Origin: Lentisphaeria bacterium
GTDB taxonomy: Bacteria > Verrucomicrobiota > Lentisphaeria > Oligosphaerales > JAFGRS01
DNA: 15,946 nucleotides
Assembly (NCBI GenBank): GCA_016935045.1
Contig: JAFGRS010000195.1
Location: 1 to 15,946, forward strand
Direction of reading: 5' to 3'
Positions 5,700-13,063 of this stretch are shown one piece after another. Below the pieces are notes generated by a model that saw only the letters and a list, made by a program, of their open reading frames with translations, did not search any database and was not told the DNA's origin. The position numbers and the translations under genes were made by a program. Position 1 is the first letter of the stretch. Every line of letters starts with the position of its first letter.

Positions 5700-8111
5700 T
5701 CACCTGCTTCCCCCATCGTCGTCATCGTCGTCGTCAAAGGGCTCCCTCTCCCCATACTCGTCCCCTTCGTCACCGTCCGCCGGAGGACCACCCGTGCCCC
5801 CCGCCAGCAGGATCTCGCGCGGTGCCGTGCCGACCTGCGGCCCGATGACGCCGCGCTGTTCGAGAGTGTCGATGATGCTGGCCGCACGATTGTAGCCGAT
5901 CCTCATGCAGCGCTGCAGATAGCTGGTGGTCGCGCGACGATCCCGCAGGATGATCTGGATGGCCTCCTGCACCAGGGTCTCGTCCTCCTCCGAGAGGGGC
6001 TCTCCGGCTTCGGCGGCGGCCGTCCCCTCGTCGGCGCCCTTGAGCACGGCCTCGTCGAACTCCTGCTCCCCCTGCGCCGCCACGAACTGGACGACGGCCT
6101 CGATCTCCTCGTCAGCCACCATCCCGCCCTGGTTGCGCTGCAGACCCGATGCTCCCGGCGGCCGGAACAGCATGTCGCCCTGTCCCAGGAGCGCCTCGGC
6201 GCCCTTGCAGTCCAGGATGGTTCGGGAGTCCACCTGGCTGGTCACCTTGAAGGCGATGCGCACGGGGAAATTCGCCTTGATGGTACCGGTGATGACGTTG
6301 ACGCTGGGCCGTTGCGTCGCGAGAATGGCATGGATCCCCACGGCGCGGGACATCTGGGCCAGCCGGGTGAGGGCTGTCTCCACGTCCCCTTTGGCCGAGA
6401 GGATGATGTCGGCGAGTTCGTCGATCACCACCACGATGTGGGGCATCTTGGCGGGAATGGGTTCTCCGTTGTCGTCCAGGACCGTCTCCCTGGCCTTGGG
6501 GCGGCTGTTGAACCCCTCGAGGTTGCGCACGCCCACCTTGGCGAGGACCTGGAAGCGCCGTTCCATCTCCCGCACGACCCAGCGCAGGGCGAGAGGCACC
6601 TGTTCGACCTTCGAGATGACCGGTGTGATCAGGTGGGGCAGGTGCCGATAGCATTGGAACTCCACCACCTTGGGGTCCACCATGATCAGGCGCAGGTCCT
6701 CCGGCGTGAAGCGATAGAGCATGGACATGATCATGAGGTTGATGCAGACGGACTTGCCGCTGCCCGTGGCGCCGGCAATCAGCAGGTGGGGGGCCTTCAT
6801 CAGGTCGAGGATGATGACTTCGCCGCTGATGCCGCGGCCCACCAGCAGGGGGATGCGGGCCTTGCTGTTTTTCCAGGCCGAGGACTCCATCAGGCTGCGC
6901 ACGCTGACCGTCGCCGGGTTGACGTTGGGGACCTCGATGCCCACCGATTTGCGCCCGGGGATCGGCGTCAGGATGCGGATACTCGTGGCCCGCATGTCCA
7001 TGGAGATGTTCTTGCTCAGGTTGCTGATGCGCTCGACCTTGACCCCGGCCGCGGGGATGACCTCGTACAGCGTCACGCGGGGTCCGCAGGTGGCATTGCC
7101 GACCTCGGCGTCGATCCCGAAGCTGTCCAGGGTCTCCTGCAGAATCGCCTTCTTGCGGGAAACCTCCTCCGGGTCGTCGCAGGCCTCGCTGGCGGTTTCC
7201 CGCAGCAGCTCGATGCCGGGGAGGACGTACTGCTGCCTGCGTTTGACGCTGCCGGGGGACGTGGCGGCGGGGGATGGAGGTGCGGCGGGTTGGGGTTGGC
7301 GTTCCGGTTCCGGAATCCGTCCCGGTTCATTGGTGGGGAGGTCGAGTTCCGGCTGGCGGTCGGCGCGTTTGTCCGCCTTTTGCCGTCGGCGTTCGGAGAG
7401 TGGGCTGAGGGGGCCGGTGTTGGTTTCGGGGCGGTCGGCGGTTCCCGGGGGCTGGGGGCCCCAGCGGAAGCAGGCCCGGATGGCTCCCAGGGCGATGTCG
7501 TGCCAGTCGTGGACCCAGAGGACAATCAGTCCCGCCAGCAGCAGAGTCGTCGCGACCAGGACGCTGCCGACGGCATTGAGCACGACCCGCATCAGCCCGC
7601 CATCGGGAGCACAGAGCCGTTGGCCAATCACCCCGCCCGGCAGACCGGCGATGTTGAGCCGCGTCGACCAGTCCAGACAGAACTCAGGCCAGACGCCCAG
7701 CAGCATGCTGCCCCCCAGGAGGGTCATGGCGATCCCGCCCCAGTAATCCCAGCGCAGCGGCCGCACCCCACGACGCCATACCAGGCGCCGCAACGAGGAC
7801 ACAAACAGCAGCACCGCTGCCGGATAGGCCGCAAAACCGAAGATCAGAAGCAACCAGTGCGAAAGGAACGCACCCAGCGCCCCCACCCAGTTGTTCGGAT
7901 ACACATCGCTGCGAATGCCACCCGACAGAATCTCCCAGTCCGCGGGATCATGGGACCCCGGCAACAGGCTGAGCAGGACAATCAGCGAGACCGCAAAGGC
8001 CAGCAGACGAGCCAGTACCACGCCCACCCGCGGCGGCCGCTCCGGGCCCCCGGCGTCAGAACGCGCCGCTTCCTGCAGCCCCCGATCCTGGGTTCGCCTG
8101 GCCAAAACCAC
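5700..8111 (-). CDS. ftsK: FtsK/SpoIIIE DNA translocase
   Basis: This is a septal DNA pump that clears chromosome ends and activates XerCD resolution at dif during division. The 803-residue protein has about four membrane helices in the first 200 residues (near 30-50, 77-105, 123-141, 175-200) and a short Pro/charged linker (about 220-295). The alpha/beta motor follows, with Walker A GATGSGKS at 447-454, Walker B VVVIDELADI at 560-569, and the family strings MVDPKVVEFQ and ILATQRPSVNVITGTIKANF. The C-terminal gamma winged helix (about 711-768, with RIGYNRAASIIDTLEQRGVIG) reads KOPS sites. All key residues are present. It ends in an acidic tail with seven consecutive Asp. Start choice is open: GTG 8111 directly abuts GGAG, whereas the in-frame TTG at 8105 sits five bases after GGAGG and is better spaced. 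Confidence 0.95.
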   Translation of the reverse strand: MVLARRTQDRGLQEAARSDAGGPERPPRVGVVLARLLAFAVSLIVLLSLLPGSHDPADWEILSGGIRSDVYPNNWVGALGAFLSHWLLLIFGFAAYPAAVLLFVSSLRRLVWRRGVRPLRWDYWGGIAMTLLGGSMLLGVWPEFCLDWSTRLNIAGLPGGVIGQRLCAPDGGLMRVVLNAVGSVLVATTLLLAGLIVLWVHDWHDIALGAIRACFRWGPQPPGTADRPETNTGPLSPLSERRRQKADKRADRQPELDLPTNEPGRIPEPERQPQPAAPPSPAATSPGSVKRRQQYVLPGIELLRETASEACDDPEEVSRKKAILQETLDSFGIDAEVGNATCGPRVTLYEVIPAAGVKVERISNLSKNISMDMRATSIRILTPIPGRKSVGIEVPNVNPATVSVRSLMESSAWKNSKARIPLLVGRGISGEVIILDLMKAPHLLIAGATGSGKSVCINLMIMSMLYRFTPEDLRLIMVDPKVVEFQCYRHLPHLITPVISKVEQVPLALRWVVREMERRFQVLAKVGVRNLEGFNSRPKARETVLDDNGEPIPAKMPHIVVVIDELADIILSAKGDVETALTRLAQMSRAVGIHAILATQRPSVNVITGTIKANFPVRIAFKVTSQVDSRTILDCKGAEALLGQGDMLFRPPGASGLQRNQGGMVADEEIEAVVQFVAAQGEQEFDEAVLKGADEGTAAAEAGEPLSEEDETLVQEAIQIILRDRRATTSYLQRCMRIGYNRAASIIDTLEQRGVIGPQVGTAPREILLAGGTGGPPADGDEGDEYGEREPFDDDDDDDGGSR

Positions 8112-8181
8112 CTCCGGGCTGAGCCCCTGTCAGCGGCACGACACCACGACAGTTGCCCACATTGTCGCTTCCCGACGCCGC

Positions 8182-8195
8182 CCCGGGCGCCCGGG
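8182..8195. repeat. Perfect 14-bp palindrome
   Basis: CCCGGGCGCCCGGG is a perfect 14-base palindrome in the ftsK/ManA-like divergent region. It could be an operator half-pair or a cruciform seed, but at this base composition such runs also arise by chance. Confidence 0.35.
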
Positions 8196-8223
8196 ACCGC
8201 TCCAAGGCCCGGCGAATCGGTCC

Positions 8224-8250
8224 CCGCCGCCACTGTCCCCGTGGCGGCGG
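8224..8250. repeat. Strong 10-bp-stem hairpin in the divergent region
   Basis: CCGCCGCCAC (8224-8233) and GTGGCGGCGG (8241-8250) pair perfectly over ten bases around a 7-base loop. There is no T-tract on either side, so it is not a canonical terminator. It would lie in the 5' region of an ftsK transcript if that promoter is distal, and upstream of the ManA-like gene. A regulatory or transcript-processing role is speculative. Confidence 0.45.
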
Positions 8251-8439
8251 CGGCGTTGGGACCTTGAGACAGCCCTGCCGGACGCCACCGGGGCCGGTTG
8301 AAGCATTGCCGCCGGGATACTATTGTGTGACATCGGTCTGACAGCAACCGCCTCCATCGTTGTTTTGCGGGTCGCTGCAATCCCGGGAGGACCCCGGGAG
8401 GGAGCTGTCTCCCCTCGGCCCGGAACCGGAGTTTCCGGA

Positions 8440-9444
8440 ATGGCATTGGCGGACGCGAGAACCATCAAGTATCCCCTCCTTCTGGCGCCGGTTGTGGAAG
8501 CCGGGGACGGTGCCGATGACCTGCTCCGTGCCTACGTCGGCCCGGGTACCGGGGACATCCCGTCGGGGAGTGGCTGCCATTGGCAGGTCCTCGATTCCCC
8601 GGGGCGGGCCACGAGAATCCGCAACGGTGCGGCCGCGGGCCACGGCCTGGGGGACGCGGTACGGCGGTTTCCCCGGGTGCTGGTGGGCCGCCGGCATGCT
8701 CCCGGGTCGCCCTTCCCGATCTGCTGCCGTCTGCTGCAGACGGCCGTCGATACCCCGTTGAGCGTGTTCCCCGAAGGCGGGCGGCCGGCACCCCGGGGCC
8801 TGCCCCGCGGCAATGACCGTTTCTGGTATTCTCTGGCGGCGCGGGAGGATGCCGTGGTCATCAGCGGCATTCGCCTGGACGCGACATGGATGGGATTCCT
8901 GAGGAGCGTCAACACGCCGTCCCTGCGCGATTTGCTGCAGGTCTACCGCCCCCAGCCCCTGGATGCCTTCCTGGCGCCCAGCGGACGGGTCCATGCCCTC
9001 GGCGCGGGAAACCTGCTGCTCGAAATCATGCAGCACGCCGACGATCCCGTGCGCGTCAGCGGCTGGAGCGACGCGGAGGCGGTGGGGCCCGCGGAGTTGG
9101 AGCGGGCCATGAGCCTGGTCAATTTCCACGATCGCCAGGTGCGCAGCATCTCCCGGGACGTTGCCCCCATGGTGCAGACCCGCAAAGTGCCGCTGGTCAC
9201 CAACTGCCCCGCCTTCCTGATCGAGGAAGTCCGCCTCTGTGACCATCTCTGCGGCCGTACCAGCGGCGAGAGTTTCCACCTCTATGTCGTCGTGGAGGGG
9301 GAAGTCACGGTCTCCTCCCGCGAAGGAGGCGGGAATCTCGGCCCCGGTGAAGTGGTGCTGATTCCCGCCGAGATGGGCGAGTACCGCCTCGAACCCGGGA
9401 ACACCCAGCAGGCGCGCCTGATCAAAGCGGGATTGCCCGAATGA
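8440..9444 (+). CDS. Class I mannose-6-phosphate isomerase homologue with degenerate metal site
   Basis: ManA-type enzymes interconvert mannose-6-phosphate and fructose-6-phosphate on a Zn-bound cupin. This 334-residue protein follows the short bacterial ManA layout: FPICCRLLQTAVDTPLSV (92-109), GNDRFWYSLAAREDAVVISG (124-143), PLDAFLAPSGRVHALGAG (173-190), LLEIMQHADDPVRVSGW (193-209) and a second cupin (about 276-328). In active enzymes the strings are LS.QVHP, GKTEMW and VHAIG. Here the QVHP motif is reduced to SVFPEG, losing the Gln and His ligands, and the ligand Glu is Arg127. Only His185 remains, along with Arg205. The N-terminal WGG motif is also absent. It may be a catalytically dead regulator or a repurposed sugar-binding cupin. 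ATG 8440 has GGAG eight bases upstream. The stop overlaps the next start (ATGA), indicating coupling. Confidence 0.75.
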   Translation: MALADARTIKYPLLLAPVVEAGDGADDLLRAYVGPGTGDIPSGSGCHWQVLDSPGRATRIRNGAAAGHGLGDAVRRFPRVLVGRRHAPGSPFPICCRLLQTAVDTPLSVFPEGGRPAPRGLPRGNDRFWYSLAAREDAVVISGIRLDATWMGFLRSVNTPSLRDLLQVYRPQPLDAFLAPSGRVHALGAGNLLLEIMQHADDPVRVSGWSDAEAVGPAELERAMSLVNFHDRQVRSISRDVAPMVQTRKVPLVTNCPAFLIEEVRLCDHLCGRTSGESFHLYVVVEGEVTVSSREGGGNLGPGEVVLIPAEMGEYRLEPGNTQQARLIKAGLPE

Positions 9445-10700
9445 AGGGACGCAGGCTTGCAGGGGACACGCCACGGGGTGACCCGCATCCCCCCGGCGGC
9501 GCCGAACCGTACAGCGCCGGCGTGGACGGAAGCGCCCGCCGCAGCATTGTCGCGGCGAGTCTCTGCGCGGACTACTCCCCCGACGCCGTGACCGCGGCCC
9601 TGGAACAGGCCCTGGGGGTCCTCGGCGGCCTCCCACGCTTCGTACCCCCGGGAGCCACCGTCCTGCTCAAGCCCAACCTGCTGAGCCCACGCCCTCCCGG
9701 GGAGGCGGTGACCACCCATCCCGCCGTGGTGGCGGCCCTGGTGCGCCTCTGCCTGCAGGCCGGCGCTGCCCGGGTCTGGGTGGGCGACAGCCCCGCGGGG
9801 GACCACGACGAGGGACGCCTGTGGCGGGATACCGGCATGGCAGAGGCCGTCCCCGCGGCAGGGGGCGAGATGCGCAGTCTGCGCGGCGCGGTGACGCCCA
9901 CCCGCTGCGGAAACCGCAGCGTGCCCGTGCCGGCCTGGCTGCCGGAGGTCGACGTCCTCATCTCCGTGCCCAAGCTCAAGACCCACATGCTGACCCTGTT
10001 GACGGGGGCGGTCAAGAACGTCTACGGGTTGATTCCGGGCCGTTCCAAGTCCCTGTTTCACGGGGAGTTCCCGTCGCCCCGGAGGATGGCGGGGTTTCTG
10101 ACGGAGGTATTCGGGGTGTTCCGTCCGGCTCTGAGCGTCATGGATGCGGTGGTGGCCCTCGAGGGAGACGGTCCGGCCAACGGATCTCCGGTTTCCGTGG
10201 GCGTGCTGTTGGCGTCGACCGACGCCGTGGCGCTGGATGCCTGCTGTGCCCCGCTCCTGGGGTTGACGCCGGCGCAGGTGCCGTTGATCGCCGGGCCGGC
10301 GGCCCGGGGTCTGGGCATCGCCGAACCGGCCAGGATCGACCTGCTGGGGGACGGGGCGGACCGGCTCCGGGCGGCCCGTCTGCGGCGGTCCCGCGGACGG
10401 GCCCTGCAGCACCTGCCCGAATGGGCCTTCCGCGCCTGTACCTGGATGCTCACCTACCGCCCCGAGATCCACCCGGGACTGTGCACGCGCTGCGGCATCT
10501 GTGCCGAAACCTGCAGCCGGTCCGCCATCGTGCGCGACGCGAAGGGGCGCTACCGGATCCACCGGGCCGCCTGCATCCTGTGCCTGTGCTGCCTGGAATC
10601 GTGTCCGCACCATGCCATCCGGGTGCGTTCCCCGTTGCTGGTCCTGCTCCGCTTCTGGCGCTGGCTCCAGGAACGCCGACCGCCGCAGGAGGGCGCCTGA
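9441..10700 (+). CDS. DUF362 protein with C-terminal 2[4Fe-4S] ferredoxin domain
   Basis: This is a 419-residue protein of the DUF362 family, whose function is not established. The DUF362 part spans about 37-320, with the usual GATVLLKPNLLSP (near 72-84), THPAVVAALVRLCLQAGA, PKLKTHMLTLLTGAVKNVYG and a late DAVALDACC. The tail carries two ferredoxin clusters: Cys348/351/354/358 (CTRCGICAETC, followed by Ser rather than the usual Pro) and Cys378/381/384/388 (CILCLCCLESCP). A soluble electron-transfer or iron-sulfur role is plausible. The N-terminal 35 residues are Pro/Gly-rich and poorly family-like, so a later start is possible, but the ATGA overlap with the preceding stop favours ATG 9441. 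The last codons carry an AGGAGG site (10687-10692) seven bases before another ATG. Linkage to the ManA-like gene suggests a shared, unknown process. Confidence 0.85.
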   Translation: MKGRRLAGDTPRGDPHPPGGAEPYSAGVDGSARRSIVAASLCADYSPDAVTAALEQALGVLGGLPRFVPPGATVLLKPNLLSPRPPGEAVTTHPAVVAALVRLCLQAGAARVWVGDSPAGDHDEGRLWRDTGMAEAVPAAGGEMRSLRGAVTPTRCGNRSVPVPAWLPEVDVLISVPKLKTHMLTLLTGAVKNVYGLIPGRSKSLFHGEFPSPRRMAGFLTEVFGVFRPALSVMDAVVALEGDGPANGSPVSVGVLLASTDAVALDACCAPLLGLTPAQVPLIAGPAARGLGIAEPARIDLLGDGADRLRAARLRRSRGRALQHLPEWAFRACTWMLTYRPEIHPGLCTRCGICAETCSRSAIVRDAKGRYRIHRAACILCLCCLESCPHHAIRVRSPLLVLLRFWRWLQERRPPQEGA

Positions 10701-10798
10701 TGCAGACCGTCGCCGGCAGCGGTTCGGCCTGGCGCCGGAGGACGGCGGCGTGCCCGGGGCCCCCGGATCGGCCGCAACGGGGTGGTGGTGCGTCATGA
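10700..10798 (+). CDS. Possible 32-residue bridging small ORF
   Basis: An ATG at 10700-10702 overlaps the DUF362 stop (TGATG). It sits seven bases after a perfect AGGAGG (10687-10692), the best ribosome-binding site in this operon. The frame stays open for 32 codons and ends in a TGA at 10796-10798 that overlaps the rarA ATG at 10795-10797 (ATGA). The peptide starts MQTVAGSGSAWRRRTAACPG, is basic and Pro/Gly-rich, and has no recognisable domain. Its most likely role is translational coupling that hands ribosomes from DUF362 to rarA; a working peptide is less likely. The exact fit at both ends is striking, but chance cannot be excluded. Confidence 0.4.
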   Translation: MQTVAGSGSAWRRRTAACPGPPDRPQRGGGAS

Positions 10799-13029
10799 AC
10801 CTGTTCGACCATGCCCGTGAACAGAGGCTCCGGGAAGAACAGCCCCTGGCGGCGCGGATGCGACCGCGCACCCTCGACGAGTTCACCGGTCAGGAACACA
10901 TCCTGGCGCCCGGACGCCTTCTGCGCCGCGCCATCCAGGCCGACCGCCTCAGCTCCGTCATCTTCTACGGCCCCCCGGGAACGGGGAAGACCACCCTCGC
11001 CAGCGTCATCGCCAGGACCACCAGCAGCCGTTTCGAACAGCTCAACGCCGTCCTGGCCGGCGTCCCCGACATCCGACGGGTCACCGAGGAAGCCCAACGC
11101 CAATACGGGGAATACGGCCGCCGGACCATCCTCTTCGTCGACGAGGTCCACCGCTGGAACAAGGCCCAGCAGGACGCCCTCCTGCCCTGGGTCGAAAACG
11201 GCACCGTCCTCCTCGTCGGGGCCACCACGGAAAATCCCTACTTCACCGTCAACCGCGCCCTGGTCAGCCGCAGCCGCATCTTCCAACTCAAACCCCTCGA
11301 AAAAGAACACCTGCAACGCATCGCCCGGATGGCCATCGAAGACCCCGAACGCGGCTACGGCAAACGCCGCGTCCGCATCCTGCCGGAAGCGCTCGACCAT
11401 CTCGTCGAGGTCGCCAACGGCGACGCCCGGGCCCTGCTCAACGCCCTGGAACTGGCCGTGGAAACCACCCCCGCCGACGAGGAGGAAGGCGCGGTCGTGG
11501 ACCTGGCCGTCGCCGAGGAATCCATCCAGCGCCGGGCTGTCCTCTACGACAAGGAGGGCGACTACCATTTCGACACCATCAGCGCCTTCATCAAGTCTCT
11601 GCGGGGTTCGGATCCGGACGCGGCGCTCTACTGGCTGGCCAAGATGGTCTACGCCGGCGAGGACCCTCGCTTCCTCTTCCGGCGCATGCTGATCTTCTGC
11701 GGCGAGGACATCGGCCTGGCGGATCCCCGCGCCGTGACGGTCTGCGAAGCCTGCGCCGCGGCCTTCGACCGTGTCGGCCTGCCGGAGGGCCGCTACCACC
11801 TCGGCCTGGCCACCCTCTACCTGGCAACCGCCCCCAAGTCCAATTCGGTGATGGGATTCTTCGACGCCCTCGCCGCCGTGGAGAAGGAACGGGAGGGAGA
11901 AGTCCCCAGTCATCTGCGGGACGCCAGCCGGGACAAGGAAGGGTTCGGCCACGGCCAGGGATACCTCTACCCCCACGCCTACCGTGACCACTGGGTCCCC
12001 CAGCAGTACCTCCCCGACGACCTCCAGGGAAAGGTCTTCTACCAACCCGCAGAGGCCGGCTTCGAGAAAACCCTGGGCGACGACGTCCGCCGCCGCCGCG
12101 AAGCGCAACTGGCCGCCGCCGTCGACCGCAATGCCTGCGGCGCACCCCCCGAAATCCTGACCTTCTCCCCCCAGGACCGGGACGCGGAACGCTGGCTGGC
12201 ACGGACCATCAGCGGCATCGGCGAACACCTCGCCGACCTGCGCGACCGACTCTTCGACCAGGCCGCCCCACAACGACACTGGCGCATCCTCGATCTCAGC
12301 GCCGATACGGGGCTGTTCACCTGGGAGGCCCTGCGGCGGGTCCCCGAGGGCGGCGTCTGGGCCCTCACCTCCACGGAACGTGCCACGGCGGCCCTGCTGC
12401 AGCGCGCCGCCCAGCTCCCCGAGGAACGACGCCCACAGGCGCTCAGCGGCCGGCTGCGCGACCTGGGCAGCCTGCTGGCCGATCACGGCGACGCCGACGT
12501 CCGCTTCGAGCTGGCCATCGGACGCAATGTCCTGCTCGAGGAAACCGACCGCACCGCCGCCCTGCGGGCCGTGGCGCGGAGCCTGGCGGCGGGGGGGGGC
12601 CTGACGCTGGCGGAGAGCGTCCCCCGCCATGCCCCGCGGCTCTACGACATGGTGGACACCACGACCCTCGGGGCGGAGCTGGCGGCCCGTCTGCGGCAGG
12701 CCGAGGAGGCCATCTACGACGATCCCGGCGACGCCATGGTAAACTGGGACGCGCCGGACCTCGAGGCATGGGCCCGGGCGGCCGGGTTCCGGGACCTGAC
12801 GCTGGAGGTCCACACCGTGCGCACACCCCTGCCGGTGACCCGGGGCGTGCTCCAGCGCTGGTTCACGACCTCTCCCGCCGGCAGCCGGGCATCCTACGCC
12901 CAGCGCCTGGCTCTGCATCTGTGCCCCGAGGAGGTGGCCGCCGTCGAGGCCCTCTACCGCCAGAGCCTGGCGGGGCGGACCGTCCCCTGGCAATCCCGTA
13001 CCGTTCATCTCCGGGCCACGGTGGGTTGA
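10795..13029 (+). CDS. rarA: RarA/MgsA recombination-factor ATPase fused to a methyltransferase-like domain
   Basis: RarA (MgsA; WRNIP1/Mgs1 in eukaryotes) is a clamp-loader-like AAA+ ATPase acting at stalled replication forks. This 744-residue protein opens MNLFDHAREQRLREEQPLAA, then shows Walker A GPPGTGKT (59-66), Walker B ILFVDEVH (112-119), sensor 1 GATTENP (142-148) and the C-terminal tetramerisation region with APKSNS (about 345-351) and GYLYPHAYRDHWVPQQYLPD (about 389-408). Residues about 450-744 are an added domain. Its ILDLSADTGLFTWEAL (498-512) looks like a Rossmann SAM-binding motif I with a degraded glycine loop, so activity is doubtful. Such RarA-unknown-domain fusions are known, notably in cyanobacteria. 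The ribosome-binding site at ATG 10795 is weak. An in-frame GTG at 10750 with GGAGG (10737-10741) would add 15 residues, but family alignment favours 10795. Confidence 0.9.
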   Translation: MNLFDHAREQRLREEQPLAARMRPRTLDEFTGQEHILAPGRLLRRAIQADRLSSVIFYGPPGTGKTTLASVIARTTSSRFEQLNAVLAGVPDIRRVTEEAQRQYGEYGRRTILFVDEVHRWNKAQQDALLPWVENGTVLLVGATTENPYFTVNRALVSRSRIFQLKPLEKEHLQRIARMAIEDPERGYGKRRVRILPEALDHLVEVANGDARALLNALELAVETTPADEEEGAVVDLAVAEESIQRRAVLYDKEGDYHFDTISAFIKSLRGSDPDAALYWLAKMVYAGEDPRFLFRRMLIFCGEDIGLADPRAVTVCEACAAAFDRVGLPEGRYHLGLATLYLATAPKSNSVMGFFDALAAVEKEREGEVPSHLRDASRDKEGFGHGQGYLYPHAYRDHWVPQQYLPDDLQGKVFYQPAEAGFEKTLGDDVRRRREAQLAAAVDRNACGAPPEILTFSPQDRDAERWLARTISGIGEHLADLRDRLFDQAAPQRHWRILDLSADTGLFTWEALRRVPEGGVWALTSTERATAALLQRAAQLPEERRPQALSGRLRDLGSLLADHGDADVRFELAIGRNVLLEETDRTAALRAVARSLAAGGGLTLAESVPRHAPRLYDMVDTTTLGAELAARLRQAEEAIYDDPGDAMVNWDAPDLEAWARAAGFRDLTLEVHTVRTPLPVTRGVLQRWFTTSPAGSRASYAQRLALHLCPEEVAAVEALYRQSLAGRTVPWQSRTVHLRATVG
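12591..12599 (+). repeat. G9 homopolymer tract inside rarA
   Basis: Nine consecutive G within the codons for Ala-Gly-Gly-Gly around residues 599-602 of the RarA fusion, in the methyltransferase-like part. It is the longest G run in the window. Homopolymers of this length are prone to replication slippage and to sequencing error. A one-base change here would truncate only the C-terminal domain and leave the AAA+ part intact. Downstream sequence stays in a family-consistent frame as given. Confidence 0.85.
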
Positions 13030-13063
13030 CGGTTGCGAACCGGATCAGCGAGGCCATGTCCCC

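Larger units (their letters stand above)
8112..8439. other. Divergent intergenic region between ftsK and the ManA-like gene
   Basis: This 328-base non-coding stretch must hold promoters for both the minus-strand ftsK-rodZ pair and the plus-strand repair run. No convincing sigma-70 promoter is visible. On the plus strand TACTAT (8318-8323) could be a -10, but the only TTG-type -35 (TTGAAG, 8298-8303) is just 14 bases away. It contains the hairpin at 8224-8250, a 14-bp palindrome at 8182-8195, and a near direct repeat CCCGGGAGG / CCCGGGAGG around 8383-8401. Reading frames through it lack ribosome-binding sites and conserved content. Confidence 0.5.

Noticed and set aside
5136..8267. 1043-codon open frame on the plus strand over rodZ-like and ftsK
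   Set aside because: It is the complement of two clearly recognisable genes, has His/Asp-rich low-complexity translation and no ribosome-binding site.
8298..8323. Sigma-70 promoter for the ManA-like gene (TTGAAG / TACTAT)
   Set aside because: Spacing of 14 bases is too short and the -10 match is poor.
8323..8439. N-terminal extension of the ManA-like protein from a TTG at 8323
   Set aside because: The added 39 residues do not resemble the family, and ATG 8440 has a well-placed GGAG.
10450..13008. Long open frame antisense to rarA
   Set aside because: Gly/Val/Asp-rich shadow with no family resemblance; rarA on the opposite strand has all expected motifs.
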